Numbered from the stretch's first letter, positions 17,937 through 27,691 are shown. The stretch: DNA of 64,000 bases from JAHECE01 sp963780675 (GCA_963780675.1 CAWACR010000003.1:1116001-1180000); one strand, 5' to 3'. Notes: generated from the letters alone by a model not told the origin. Program-made: numbers and translations.

Positions 17937-18591
17937 CCCCCCTCGGCGTAACTTCCCTCATGGTTGTCCGTCGATCATCCCCTCGGTGATAGCGCCCGGC
18001 AAGACTTCCTCAGGCGCGACGGGAGAGGGCTCGTGGGCGCGCGAGACGCGGGCGGCTCGGACAACGACCGTCCGCAAAGGGTGCTCGGTCCTGACCGACA
18101 GCGCGGTGCCGGCCTGCTGGCGTGCGGGGAGCATGACCTGTTCCTCCCCAAGTCTCTCGTGGCGGAGGACGGTACGGCCGATTCCCGACGGCACCCTGGT
18201 CTGGCGCCCGGGTCAGGGCAACGCCAGAACGACGACGGGCAAGCGGACCGCGCACAACATCCTCGCCATTGTCCACCGGCGGCAGACAGGTGAGAGGCCT
18301 GCGGCCTGGAGCGAGAGGGCTACGACGGCGAAGCCGCCCCGAGCGGCGAGGCGGGCGCGCATCAGCAGGACGAGCGCGGTGGCCGCCGCCTGCGCCTCGC
18401 AGGATGTCGACCGGATCCGCACGATCAGCCGATGGTTCCCACGCACCGAAGCTGCTCCGTTGAGCCTTCTTGCGGGCGTCCTTGACTATGCCACGGTCAA
18501 GGTGCCCTCGCAGTTCGCGCCGCGGCCCCACTCGGGCTTGGTCGGTCGTCTCGTGCGCGGCTTCCCTGCGCGGCGGACGACCGTTCTCCGC
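17937..18591. other. Decayed region between two minus-strand genes
   Basis: No intact gene is seen. The stretch contains the 84-bp remnant listed separately and short minus-strand open pieces of unknown origin (one ending PGAITEGMIDGQP). It looks like remains of several genes rather than a control region. Confidence 0.4.
18301..18384 (-). pseudogene. 84-bp remnant of the multi-span membrane gene found near 62.5-63.1 kb
   Basis: This stretch equals 62843-62926 at 83 of 84 bases. On the minus strand it reads ATALVLLMRARLAARGGFAV followed by VALSLQAA, part of one membrane helix and loop of the gene at the right end. Flanking bases do not match. The near identity over 44 kb suggests a recent copy event or a shared source. 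Confidence 0.85.
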
Positions 18592-18708
18592 TCAGTACGG
18601 CGTCGGGACGTACCGGAGCGGGCGGTGCGGCTCCACGTAGTCGCCGACCTCCTGGCGCTCGGGCAGGGTGACGTCCCGCTCGGGCAAGGCCTCGTTCTCG
18701 TCCCTCAT
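18592..18708 (-). CDS. Possible small acidic protein of 38 residues
   Basis: A short frame starting MRDENEALPERDVTLPERQE and ending RPLRYVPTPY lies 47 bases downstream of the large P-type ATPase stop. The composition (Glu/Arg/Pro with two similar -LPER- turns) is unlike a chance frame, but there is no family match and no clear ribosome site. It is offered as a low-confidence small gene. Confidence 0.3.
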   Translation of the reverse strand: MRDENEALPERDVTLPERQEVGDYVEPHRPLRYVPTPY

Positions 18709-18755
18709 CGCCCGCTGGTCCTTCTTCTTCCTGCCCGTGGCTTCCGCCTCCCGGC

Positions 18756-21548
18756 CTACCGCGTGGAGGTCGTGGCGAGCGCTCGCTCCGGGGCGAGCGC
18801 TCGCTGGGTGTCGGCCGGGGTCGCCGTCGGGATCCGGCGCCGACGGACCCACTTGCTGACCTCGATCACCACGGGCAGCGCGAGCGCGAGGGCGATGCTC
18901 GCGAGCCACTGGCTGCCGGTGAGCGAGGTGGTCATGAGTGCCCCCTGCAGGCCGGGCAGCTCCGTGGCCAGGTAGAGGGCCGCCGCGGGCACAATCGAGA
19001 TGCCGACCGCCTTGAGCACCGGCGCGGTGAGGCCGCCCGTGGGGTCGCGGCGGTTCGTCAGGGCGTTGAACACCGTGCCGAGGCCCAGCACCACGAACGT
19101 CATGGTCATCGAAGCCGAGGCCGCCTCGGTGCTGGGCTCGTCCGGGCCTGCGACGAGCGGCGCGAAGGCCGCGAGGAACAGGACCGCGCCGTAGACCACC
19201 CACCACGTGACGGCGGCGCGGTTGGTGATCGGCAGCTTGGGGTCCCGCGGCGGTCGGCTCATCACGTCCGGATCGCCCGGGTCCACCGCGATGACGATGA
19301 CGCCGGCCACGGTGACGAAGAACAGGAGGAAGAGCACCATGGTCGGCGTCAGTGCGACGCCCTCGTTGACGTTGACGGCGGTGGCCGCGACGAACAGCAT
19401 GATCAACGACAGCAGCTGCGTCATCTGGAACCGGATGTAGGAGACGATCTTGTCGTAGACGCGCCGGCCGAGTTCTACCGCGTGCACCAGGGTGCCGAAG
19501 TTGTCGTCCGTGAGGATCATCCGGGCGGCCTGCTTGGTCACCTCGCTGCCGGAGCCCATCGCGACGCCGATGTCCGCCTGCTTGAGCGCCGCGGCGTCGT
19601 TCACCGCGTCGCCGGTCATCGCGACGACGGCGCCCTCCTCCTGCATCACCCGCGCCAGGCGCAACTTGTCCTCCGGCGTCACGCGACCGAAGACGTGCAG
19701 CTGGGGCAGCCGTGCCTTGAGATCCTCATCGGACATCGCGGCGAGTTCCGTCCCGCTGATGGCGCCCGGGCCCAGGCCGAGCATCTCGCCGATGGCCCCG
19801 GCGGTGACGGCGTGGTCGCCGGTGATCATCCGGACGTCGATGCCGGCGTGCAGGGCGACGGCGACGGCGTCCTTGGACGACGGGCGCAGCGGGTCGATGA
19901 TCCCGACGAGGCCCACGAACGAGAGGTCGTGGACCAGCGACATCGGGTCGGCGGACCCGGCGGCGAACTCGTCCTCGCCCACGACGCGCGCGGCGAACGC
20001 GAGGACCCGCAGGCCCTTGGTGCCCATCCGCTCGTTGGCCTCGTCGATCGCGCCTCGCGCCTGCGCGATCGGCACCTGGTCGCGGAACGGCCCGCCTGAC
20101 TCGGCGCACCGGGCGAGCACGACGTCGGGCCCGCCCTTGACGAGTTGGACGATGCGCTCCGTCCCGTCGATGACCACCCGGTGGAAGGTCGCCATGAACT
20201 TGTAGTCGGAGTCGAAGGGGACCTCGGCGATGCGCGGGTAGGCGCGGCGCGTCTCCTCGGCGTCGACGCCGAGCTTCGCGGCGAGGACCACGAGCGCGGC
20301 CTCGGTCGGGTCGCCGACCACGTCGCCGGCGTCGGACACGGTGGCGTCCGAGTCCAGGACGAGTCCGAGAGCCAAGCGGGTGAAGTCGGGAACCGGTGTG
20401 GCGGCCACCGAGCGGATGGCGCCGGACTTCTGGTAGCCCTCACCACCGACCGTGAACCACAAGCCGTTCGCGTAGATCGTCGAGACCATCATCTGGTTCA
20501 GCGTCAGCGTGCCCGTCTTGTCGCTGTTGATCACACTGGTGGCACCGAGGGTCTCGACGTCCGCGAGGTTCTTCACCACCGCCTTCGCCTCGGCCAGCTG
20601 CTTCGCGCCCTGGGACAACAGACCGGAGACGAACGCCGGCAGGCCTGTCGGGATGGCCGAGATCGCCATCGCCGTGCCCAGCAGCAGCAACTCGCTGACC
20701 GGCATTCCGCGGACCAGGCCGACCACCACGATGAAGGCGACCGCTGCCCACGCGATGATGCCGATCACCTTCGTCAGGGAGTCGAGTTCGCGCTGGAGCG
20801 GCGAACGGCTCCGCGTCACCGAGGTCAGCATCGTGGCGATCTGACCCATCTGCGTGTTCATGCCCGTGCCGGTCACCACCATCGAGGCGGTGCCGCGCGT
20901 GACCGAGGTGTTCTGGAACAGCATGTTCGTGCGGTCCCCCAGGGCCACGTCGCCGCCGGGCAGCGCCCCGGCGTCCTTCGGCACCGGCGCGCTCTCGCCC
21001 GTCAGCGCGGCCTCCTGAGCTTCCAGGGTCGCCGAGCGCAGGATCCGTCCGTCCGCGGGGACGAGGTCTCCGGCCTCGACCTGAACCAGGTCGCCCGGCA
21101 CCACGTCGGAGGCCGGGACGAGGACGAGTTGCCCGCCCCGCACCACCTTCGCCTGCGGCACCTGGAGGTTCGACAAGGCGTCGACGCTCGCCCTGGCCTT
21201 GAGCTCCTGGCGGGACCCGAGCACCACGTTCAGGAGGATCAGCAGAGCCACGATGGTGCCGGTGGACACCTCCCCGATCAGAAAGCTCACGATCGAGACG
21301 GCGACGAGCATGAGGTTCATCGGGTCGCGCAGCTGCTGCAGGGCCACGGCGGCGATCGACGGCGGCTTCTCGCCCTTGATGGTGTTCGGCCCGTATGTCA
21401 CCAGCCGGTTCGCGGCCTCCGGCGGAGTCAGACCCTGGACCGCGTCGGATCCCATCGAGGCGACGACGGCCGCCGCCTCACGGGCGTACGGAGCGGGCGC
21501 GTCCGGGGCGCCACGCCCCGTGGTGCCCCTCGGCGTGGTTTCGCTCAT
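18756..21548 (-). CDS. P2-like cation-transporting P-type ATPase with altered ion-site residues
   Basis: The 930-residue protein has an N-terminal cation-ATPase domain, TGES at 183-186, phospho-acceptor Asp343 in NSDKTGTLT, a nucleotide-binding domain with KGGPDVVLARC, the hinge TGDAVNDAAAL, and a C-terminal membrane domain. The layout is that of SERCA/PMR1-like P2 pumps. The M4 motif reads AIPTGLP instead of the Ca2+-pump PEGLP, and M6 reads VTVAGVIVIAVDP rather than N-VTDGLPA, so the Glu, Asn and Asp that bind Ca2+ are missing. The transported ion is therefore unknown. It is transcribed alone, with decayed genes on both sides. Confidence 0.85.
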   Translation of the reverse strand: MSETTPRGTTGRGAPDAPAPYAREAAAVVASMGSDAVQGLTPPEAANRLVTYGPNTIKGEKPPSIAAVALQQLRDPMNLMLVAVSIVSFLIGEVSTGTIVALLILLNVVLGSRQELKARASVDALSNLQVPQAKVVRGGQLVLVPASDVVPGDLVQVEAGDLVPADGRILRSATLEAQEAALTGESAPVPKDAGALPGGDVALGDRTNMLFQNTSVTRGTASMVVTGTGMNTQMGQIATMLTSVTRSRSPLQRELDSLTKVIGIIAWAAVAFIVVVGLVRGMPVSELLLLGTAMAISAIPTGLPAFVSGLLSQGAKQLAEAKAVVKNLADVETLGATSVINSDKTGTLTLNQMMVSTIYANGLWFTVGGEGYQKSGAIRSVAATPVPDFTRLALGLVLDSDATVSDAGDVVGDPTEAALVVLAAKLGVDAEETRRAYPRIAEVPFDSDYKFMATFHRVVIDGTERIVQLVKGGPDVVLARCAESGGPFRDQVPIAQARGAIDEANERMGTKGLRVLAFAARVVGEDEFAAGSADPMSLVHDLSFVGLVGIIDPLRPSSKDAVAVALHAGIDVRMITGDHAVTAGAIGEMLGLGPGAISGTELAAMSDEDLKARLPQLHVFGRVTPEDKLRLARVMQEEGAVVAMTGDAVNDAAALKQADIGVAMGSGSEVTKQAARMILTDDNFGTLVHAVELGRRVYDKIVSYIRFQMTQLLSLIMLFVAATAVNVNEGVALTPTMVLFLLFFVTVAGVIVIAVDPGDPDVMSRPPRDPKLPITNRAAVTWWVVYGAVLFLAAFAPLVAGPDEPSTEAASASMTMTFVVLGLGTVFNALTNRRDPTGGLTAPVLKAVGISIVPAAALYLATELPGLQGALMTTSLTGSQWLASIALALALPVVIEVSKWVRRRRIPTATPADTQRALAPERALATTSTR

Positions 21549-21803
21549 GGGAAAAGTCCCTCCTGCGCGGGTCGAACCTCACCAACCGGCAAGGAGTCCC
21601 CGCTCTTCGAACCATTGACTTCGCCGGCGCCGCTCGTGACGCAACCCCCGGCACACCCGGACCTGCCGGACGTCGCCACCATACTCGCGCTCGGGGCACC
21701 TGCTGCCATCCCCCCATCCGTATGAATAGGTGCAGGTCGAAGCGCACGACCTCCTTCGCGACCGGAGAGGTCGGAGACTCGGACACGACGCTCCCTCGGC
21801 CCT

Positions 21804-22182
21804 CTACCCGCCACGGACCGCCTCTCTCGCGCGGATGAGGTCGGCCACGGACCGGGCCTGGAAGGGGCAGCCGGTTGCCGCATGCGGGACGTCGCCGTCG
21901 GCGGTCTCGGAGACGGATCCGAGGCCGTACTCGGCGACTTCGGCGGCCAGGTCGACGTCACCGCTGTGCGCGACGTGCCGGCCGAGCGCATGCAGGAACC
22001 ACAGCGTCCCGTCAATCGTGTGTACTCGAGCGTGCCGACGTCCGCGGTGTTGGCGAGCGTGCCCTCCGAGACGGTGCCGGCCGCACGGAGCAGCACCGAG
22101 CGGCCCTCCTCGGCGCGGCCCGTGCGCAGGAAGAGCCCCTCGTGGAAAGTGAACAGGTCGCGGGACCACTCCCCGAACCAGC
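21804..22182 (-). pseudogene. Internally deleted, frameshifted glycogen-debranching (amylo-alpha-1,6-glucosidase) fragment
   Basis: Two minus-strand frames together give WFGEWSRDLFTFHEGLFLRT, LLRAAGTVSEGTLANTADVG, then after a frame break TIDGTLWFLHALGRHVAHSG, and then a C-terminal end GSVSETADGDVPHAATGCPF-QARSVADL. These are the catalytic and C-terminal signatures of bacterial debranching enzymes, but more than 150 residues that normally separate them are missing and the N-terminal half is absent. The gene is dead. Its left end joins a truncated alcohol dehydrogenase. Confidence 0.75.
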
Positions 22183-22279
22183 CCGACCGCAACGGCCTCG
22201 ACCAGGATCGAGCCCGTGCTCACGTCCGGCTCCGGAACCTCCTCGTAGCGGACCGACCCGGCAACCCGACGGCCTTCAT
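22183..22279 (-). pseudogene. N-terminal stub of a zinc-type alcohol dehydrogenase
   Basis: An ATG overlaps the stop of the upstream reductase (ATGA) and starts MKAVGLPG. After a frame break it reads VRYEEVPEPDVSTGSILVEA, the N-terminal beta strands of medium-chain dehydrogenases. It then runs straight into the debranching-enzyme fragment. The overlap shows this dehydrogenase was once the second gene of the reductase operon and was lost by deletion. Confidence 0.65.
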
Positions 22280-23994
22280 CGCGTATACGCCTCGGCAGCC
22301 GCGGGCCGCGGGGTGAGCATGGCGTGGGAGAGCATCCCTCCGGAGATGGTGCGGGCGTCGAACCCGTGCTGGAGGAGGATCCGGGTGGCGGAGTAGGCCC
22401 GCTGACCCGACCGGCACAGGACGTGGATCGTCCGGTCGCGGGGCAGCTCGTCCAGGCGGGAGCGAAGCTCACCGAGGGGGATGTTCACAGATCCGGGCAC
22501 ACCCTCGACCCTGAGCTCGGGCTTCTCGCGAACGTCGAGGATGAACCCGTCGACGGCCTCGTCCCAGTGCGAGAGGGGCTGGTCGCCGCGCAGCACGTCC
22601 GCGGCGAGCATCCCGGCGAAGTTGACGGGGTCCTTCGCGGAGCCGAAGGGCGGGGCGTAGCACAGCTCGGACTCCTCCAGGTCATAGACCGTGGCCCCGA
22701 GTTGGATCGCCATGGCGAGGTGCCCGATCCGCTTGTCCACCCCGTCCTCACCCACAGCCTGCGCACCCAGCAGCCGCCCGTCCGACGGCCGGAAGATGAC
22801 CTTCATCGCGATCGGCTTGGCCCCGGGGTAGTAGCCGGCGTGGGAGTTGGGGAAGAGGTAGACCTTCTCGTAGTCGGTCTCCCCCAAGCGCTGGAGCGTC
22901 TTCTCGTTCAGACCCGTCCACGCGGCCGTGGCACCGAAGATGCCGACGACGGCGGTGCCCTGCACTCCGCGGAACGCCGAGTCGCGCCCGGCGATGACGT
23001 CCGCAGCGATGCGGCCCTGCCGGTTCGCCGGCCCCGCGAGGGCCATGAGGGTCCACTCCCCGGTCCCGGCGTCGCGGACCTCAACCGCGTCGCCGACGGC
23101 GAAGATGCTCGGGTCAGACGTGCGCATGTGCTCGTCCACCCGGATCCCGCCGCGCTGCCCGATCTCCAGGCCGGCGGCCTTCGCCAGCGTGGTGTCCGGG
23201 CGCACACCCAGGGACAGGATCACGACGTCGGCCGGGTAGGAGCCGCCGGACCTCGTGGTCACGACCAGCGACTCGCCGTCGTCGGCCTGGGAGAAGGAAG
23301 CGACCCCGTCCCCCAGGACCACGTCGACGCCGTGCAGGCGCATCCGGTCCGCCACCGCTCGGCCGAACTCGGGATCCAGCGGGGCCAGCACCTGACCCGC
23401 CATCTCGATCACCGTGACCCCGAAGCCGCGTTCCGCGAGGTTCTCCGCGGTCTCCAGGCCGATGAACCCGCCACCGACGACGACGGCGTGGCGCGCCGGA
23501 CGCACGGCCTGGAACCCGGAGTACCGCGCCATCCCACCCAGGAAGCTCGTGCCGCGCTCGGCCCATTCCCGCACCGCTCGCGCGTCGGGCACGGTCCGCA
23601 CCTGGAAGATGCCCGGCAGGTCGATCCCGGGGATCGGCGGGTGGATGGACGCGGCGCCGGGCGAGAGCACCAGCGCGTCGTAGGACTCGGTGGTCACCTC
23701 ACCCGTGGTGACGTCCCGCAGCTGGACGGTCCGCTCGGCGGGCGAGATGGCGACGGCTTCGGTCAACGTCCGGCAGTCGATCCCGAACTGCGTGCGGAAC
23801 AGCTCCGCACTCGCCACCAGCAAGTCGGCCTCACGCTCGATCACCCCACCGATGTGATACGGCAGGCCGCAGTTCGCGTACGAGACATAGGGGCCACGCT
23901 CCACCATCACGATCTCGGCCTGCTCGTCCAACCGCCGCAGCCGAGCCGCGCACGACGCCCCGCCCGCGACCCCACCGACAATGACAACCTTCAT
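22276..23994 (-). CDS. CoA-disulfide reductase-like FAD oxidoreductase fused to rhodanese domain
   Basis: The 572-residue protein has an FAD fold (VVIVGGVAGGASCAARLRRL), the single redox Cys42 in SYANCGLPYHIGG, an NADH fold (VVVGGGFIGLETAENLAERG), the second FAD motif (IFAVGDAVEV), a dimerisation domain, and a C-terminal rhodanese domain (about 470-565) with active Cys527 in VLCRSGQRAYSA. This is the CoADR-RHD layout, known to reduce CoA disulfide or persulfides and polysulfides with NAD(P)H in the cytoplasm. The ATG is well placed at the FAD fold. Its stop overlaps a dead dehydrogenase. It fits the sulfur genes further right in function but not in position. Confidence 0.92.
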   Translation of the reverse strand: MKVVIVGGVAGGASCAARLRRLDEQAEIVMVERGPYVSYANCGLPYHIGGVIEREADLLVASAELFRTQFGIDCRTLTEAVAISPAERTVQLRDVTTGEVTTESYDALVLSPGAASIHPPIPGIDLPGIFQVRTVPDARAVREWAERGTSFLGGMARYSGFQAVRPARHAVVVGGGFIGLETAENLAERGFGVTVIEMAGQVLAPLDPEFGRAVADRMRLHGVDVVLGDGVASFSQADDGESLVVTTRSGGSYPADVVILSLGVRPDTTLAKAAGLEIGQRGGIRVDEHMRTSDPSIFAVGDAVEVRDAGTGEWTLMALAGPANRQGRIAADVIAGRDSAFRGVQGTAVVGIFGATAAWTGLNEKTLQRLGETDYEKVYLFPNSHAGYYPGAKPIAMKVIFRPSDGRLLGAQAVGEDGVDKRIGHLAMAIQLGATVYDLEESELCYAPPFGSAKDPVNFAGMLAADVLRGDQPLSHWDEAVDGFILDVREKPELRVEGVPGSVNIPLGELRSRLDELPRDRTIHVLCRSGQRAYSATRILLQHGFDARTISGGMLSHAMLTPRPAAAEAYTR

Positions 23995-24298
23995 GAATCC
24001 AAGCCTTCCCTCGTGCGTCGAACGAAACTGCTTCTTCCGTGCGCGTGCCGGGGCGGCCCCGCAGGCACGCCGGCCGTTCCCTCACCCCGCCGGTTCACCC
24101 CGGGGGTGATGACGGCGGCTCTCCCGCCGGCACCTCAGACCTTTCGCATCGTGACCTGATACTCGCCGGTCACCGGGGCCCTGCCATCGCACGGATCGTA
24201 TGAACGTCGCAATCCCGAACCCGGGAGAGGTCGGTGGGACGCACGAGGCCGTCCGACTTCGCGCTCATCGGCCCGTCGATGTCGGGATCGTCGACTGC

Positions 24299-24460
24299 CT
24301 CGAACCCTTGGACATGAATCCGAATTGGCTGGCCGTCGCGATCGGCTTGGCACCGCACCAAACCCATGACGACCTCGAGATCCAGAAGGACCACCTCGGG
24401 CCTTCCATCGACGAGATCCGCCCCTCGCGCCGTCGGCCGGCCGGCCCGCTTGCGTCGTAG
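24299..24460 (+). pseudogene. Decayed higA antitoxin remnant (copy 1)
   Basis: The frame reads LEPLDMNPNWLAVAIGLAPH, then QTHDDLEIQKDHLGPSIDEI. Compared with the intact antitoxin near 44.7 kb (LEPLAVSQNRLAVAIGVPPR, then DLEIEKDHLGPSLEKI), about 36 central residues that hold the recognition helix are missing. No toxin remains. It is one of four higA-like copies in the window. Confidence 0.8.
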
Positions 24461-24841
24461 CGACGCGCGCGAGGGACGGAGTGCGACCTGTGGGCACGAG
24501 GTCGAGAGCGGCTTGCGCGCAGGCATCGTCGGCCGCGCGAGCGCGACGACGCCGCGCGAGCGCGGGCGACGCGCCCTGTGCGAGGCCCTCAGCAGGGGGC
24601 AGTCGCTCACCCCTCGACGACTTGCAGCCTGGATCTCGACGTCGCAGGCGCAGCTCAACGTGCCGCGCCCATCGTGCCGATGCCCGCCCCGACGACGTCA
24701 CTGCACGCGATTGAAGGGCGAGGACCCCCGGGCGAGGACCGGCCGTCGTCCGCCGCGCGGAATCGACTCCGGACGGGACGGGTTCCCTTCCTGCCCACCC
24801 GAACGCACCGCCGCCGCCCGCCCACCGAGGAGCATCAGGGC
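24461..24841. other. Intergenic region without recognisable gene
   Basis: Nothing coding is convincing on either strand. It presumably holds the promoter of the flavodoxin-like gene, whose GAGGAG ribosome site lies at the right end. Confidence 0.35.
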
Positions 24842-25552
24842 ATGGACATCTACGACTTCTCCGACCTGCGCGCCGTGTTCGTCAACTGCACCCTCAAGCG
24901 GTCCCCGGAGGTCTCCCACACCGAGGGTCTGATGGCGGTCAGCACCGCCATCATGCGCAAGCACGGGGTGAGCGTCGACGAGATCCGCGCGGTCGACCAC
25001 GACATCGCCCCCGGGGTGTACCCGGACATGACCGAGAAGGGCTGGGAGCGCGACGACTGGCCAGAGCTCACGCCGCGGATCCTCGCCGCCGACATCCTGG
25101 TGATCGGGACACCGATCTGGTTGGGGGACAAGTCGAGCGTGGCGACCCGCGTGATCGAGCGGCTGTACTCCCTGTCCGGGGAGCTGAACGAGGCGGGGCA
25201 GTACTTGTACTACGGGCGCGCGGGCGGCGTCGTCGTGACCGGGAACGAGGACGGCGTCAAGCACGTCGCGATGAACGTCCTGTACTCGTTGCAGCACCTG
25301 GGGTACGCGATCCCGCCGCAGGCGGACGCCGGGTGGATCGGGGAGGCCGGCCCCGGCCCGTCCTACCTGGACCCCGGCTCGGGTGGCCCGCAGAACGACT
25401 TCACCCAGCGCAACACAACGTTCATGACGTGGAACCTCATGCACCTCGCGGCCCTGCTCAAGCGCCGGGGCGGGTTCCCGGCCCACGGCAACCAGCGCAG
25501 CCTCTGGGACGCCGGCGCCCGGTTCGACCACCCCAACCCCGAATACCGCTGA
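24842..25552 (+). CDS. Flavodoxin-like NADPH-dependent FMN reductase
   Basis: This 236-residue protein has an open alpha/beta flavodoxin fold. A first strand with the phosphate loop AVFVNCTLKRSPEVSHTEG, the second loop IGTPIWLGDKSSV that holds the isoalloxazine ring, and a third segment GVVVTGNEDGVKHV are present. Such proteins are soluble FMN enzymes that reduce quinones, azo compounds or metals with NAD(P)H. The substrate is unknown. The ATG has a GAGGAG site 12 bases upstream. It stands alone, next to a higA scar. Confidence 0.85.
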   Translation: MDIYDFSDLRAVFVNCTLKRSPEVSHTEGLMAVSTAIMRKHGVSVDEIRAVDHDIAPGVYPDMTEKGWERDDWPELTPRILAADILVIGTPIWLGDKSSVATRVIERLYSLSGELNEAGQYLYYGRAGGVVVTGNEDGVKHVAMNVLYSLQHLGYAIPPQADAGWIGEAGPGPSYLDPGSGGPQNDFTQRNTTFMTWNLMHLAALLKRRGGFPAHGNQRSLWDAGARFDHPNPEYR

Positions 25553-25653
25553 GGACCGGGGTGCCGGACGCGGGCGAGGCGGCGCGGTCGGGACCGCCGG
25601 CACAGCGGGACGTCATCCGTCGATGACCGCAGGTCTCGGCGGCCGAGGACCCT

Positions 25654-27264
25654 TCACCCCTCTCCGATCCGTGGTCCGGCGAGGCCCACGGACCCTTCGC
25701 AGGCGGTCAGCGGCTCAGCGCCGGTGAGGAGGCGGAACCCGCCGGCCATGACCTCACATGGTCGCGGCCCGAGGCCAGCGCGTTCGGTCGAGGATCCGGC
25801 GAGTCCCCACGCCAGAGTCGAGGCGGCCAGCTCGACACCGCGCTGCGCGGCGCGGACGGCTGGGTCATCCCAGGACGCGCCGACATAGGCAGTGAAACGG
25901 TCCCTGGTTCTCTCGTCCAGATGGGTGATGAGCCAGGCATGGCCGAGTTCGTGCACGAGGAGCTCACGCCGGCTCCAGCTGATGTTCGGGCAGGAGGCTT
26001 CAGCGCAGGCGTCGCCCTCCTCTGGACCACGCGGGGCGGTGTCGCCGGCATCGGCGCAGATGACGATGGTGGTGACACCGTCCGACGCGTCGGTGTATCC
26101 GTTGTAGTCGGCGCACAGCGGCGAGAACGGGTCGAAGGCGATCGTCCGCACGCGGGGGGACGCCAGCCCGGCCTCCGCGAATCGACCCAGACCCCAGCGA
26201 ACGAACTCCTCCAGTTCTGGCGTGCCGTTGCGGATCTCGATCGACCCCGAGCCGGAGTCGACCCGACCGGTGACCCGCTCGGAGAGCGGGACAGGTAGCC
26301 CACGGCCCGTCCACCAGCCCGGTTGGAGGTCACGCGCCGAGACGCAGGCCCGCACCGACGCCAACGCGTGGAAACGACGCTCCGCGATGACGTGCCCGGC
26401 GGTGTCGACGGTCAGCACCACGGCCGAGGCGCCGGGGCAGGTCTCGACGCTGCGTTCGAGGAGGAGCAACTGGGCCGGATGCCTCTCGTCGGGTTGCATG
26501 TAGTTCCAGGTGACGTACACCGCAGGAGCGTCGCGCGGCGGCTGGAGCGGGGACAGGACCTCCTCGGAATACAGGTCCTCGGCCCGGTCGAGGTGTGCAG
26601 GAGAAGCCGTCTGCGGGTCAGCGAGCGCAACGATTGCCTCCCGGCCCGTGACCTGGACGCCGTAGAGGCTGTCCACCACGCTCGCGCCAGCCCAGTAGAT
26701 CTCTCGCAGCGCCGCATGGTCGGCTTCCGCCCAGGCCCGCACGTACTCCTGGGAGAGTGCGCCCGCGAGAGCCCGAGCGCCCTGGAACTCCGGGTTGTCA
26801 CGCACGACTCCCGTGTCGAGCCAGTTGTAGCCCTGCATCTGGACTACCCCTTCCGACGCCATCTCCCACGTTCTGAGCGTCGGGAGCGGCGAACGGGCGC
26901 GCTCGCCCCAGACCAAGGCTTCCGTGCGGACAAAGCCCGCGCCGTCGAGGTAGATCTCACCGAAGTCGTGCCGGGTGGAAGAGGCCACGAGCGACCGCTC
27001 GACCTCGGTGACCGCGACACGGCCGTAGTACTCGTCGTAGCGGGTGTCGAACCTGACGTCGGCCGCGTAGAAGTCAGTCACGCGAATGGGACCGTCGCCT
27101 CCCAGGGATCCGGCCGCTGCGTCGAACGCCGAGATCCAGGCGGCGGCCTCGCGCGCCCACTCCGGGCCGGCGACACCCCGCGATCCGTCCACCGCGCCGC
27201 ATCCGGCAACCATGAATACGGCGGCGGTGAGGGCCGCAAGCCTGCGGCGGAATCTCACGGACAC
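25654..27264 (-). CDS. Lipoprotein with SnoaL-like regions and a C-terminal HExxH metalloprotease-like domain
   Basis: The 536-residue protein has a twin-Arg-like basic start, signal helix and lipobox (VFMVAGC, Cys22), two stretches (about 45-140 and 165-260) with the alternation expected of NTF2/SnoaL folds (YVRAWAEADHAALREIYWAG), and a C-terminal zincin-like domain with VHELGHAWL (His438, Glu439, His442) followed by a possible third ligand Glu near 504. Six or more Cys suggest disulfides. It would be anchored outside the membrane as a possible peptidase. I know no named family with this order, so the architecture itself is notable. Confidence 0.6.
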   Translation of the reverse strand: MSVRFRRRLAALTAAVFMVAGCGAVDGSRGVAGPEWAREAAAWISAFDAAAGSLGGDGPIRVTDFYAADVRFDTRYDEYYGRVAVTEVERSLVASSTRHDFGEIYLDGAGFVRTEALVWGERARSPLPTLRTWEMASEGVVQMQGYNWLDTGVVRDNPEFQGARALAGALSQEYVRAWAEADHAALREIYWAGASVVDSLYGVQVTGREAIVALADPQTASPAHLDRAEDLYSEEVLSPLQPPRDAPAVYVTWNYMQPDERHPAQLLLLERSVETCPGASAVVLTVDTAGHVIAERRFHALASVRACVSARDLQPGWWTGRGLPVPLSERVTGRVDSGSGSIEIRNGTPELEEFVRWGLGRFAEAGLASPRVRTIAFDPFSPLCADYNGYTDASDGVTTIVICADAGDTAPRGPEEGDACAEASCPNISWSRRELLVHELGHAWLITHLDERTRDRFTAYVGASWDDPAVRAAQRGVELAASTLAWGLAGSSTERAGLGPRPCEVMAGGFRLLTGAEPLTACEGSVGLAGPRIGEG

Positions 27265-27691
27265 GGCGGCCTGGCCCGTGCGAGGGGAACCAGCCGACGG
27301 CCCGGACAGTACAGAAGGCCGACGACGACGCCGCTCCGGTCGACGGCGCTAACGCAGGCATCGCCGACACCCACCTCAGGAACCCGGCGAACCGGATCAC
27401 GCTGCGCTGGGATGCGCACCTCCTCGCTCGGGTCGCGTCCGTCGTGTCACCAGTCTCACCCCGTGCACCACGGCCGCGGTAGGCCCCCACACCACCCGGC
27501 CCGTCGTCCGGGTCCCGGGTGCGGCCCTCACGCCGGAGGCGGAGCGCTTCAAAGTTCGGTCACGCACCCTCGGGCCCGGTCGGTGAGTGGGTGCGCGCAG
27601 TGGTTGGGTGGCGGGTCCCTCGAGCACGGCGCCGTCGGGTGCGACGCCGGTCCACGACGTCGGCACCCGGCGACCCGGCCACAGTCCCCTC
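27265..27691. other. Intergenic region, no gene seen
   Basis: The region lies between the lipoprotein start and the lipoyl-protein stop. Frames here are Arg-rich shadows with no conserved motif. It should contain the lipoprotein promoter and perhaps the terminator of the dehydrogenase operon, but no U-tract hairpin was found. Confidence 0.35.
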
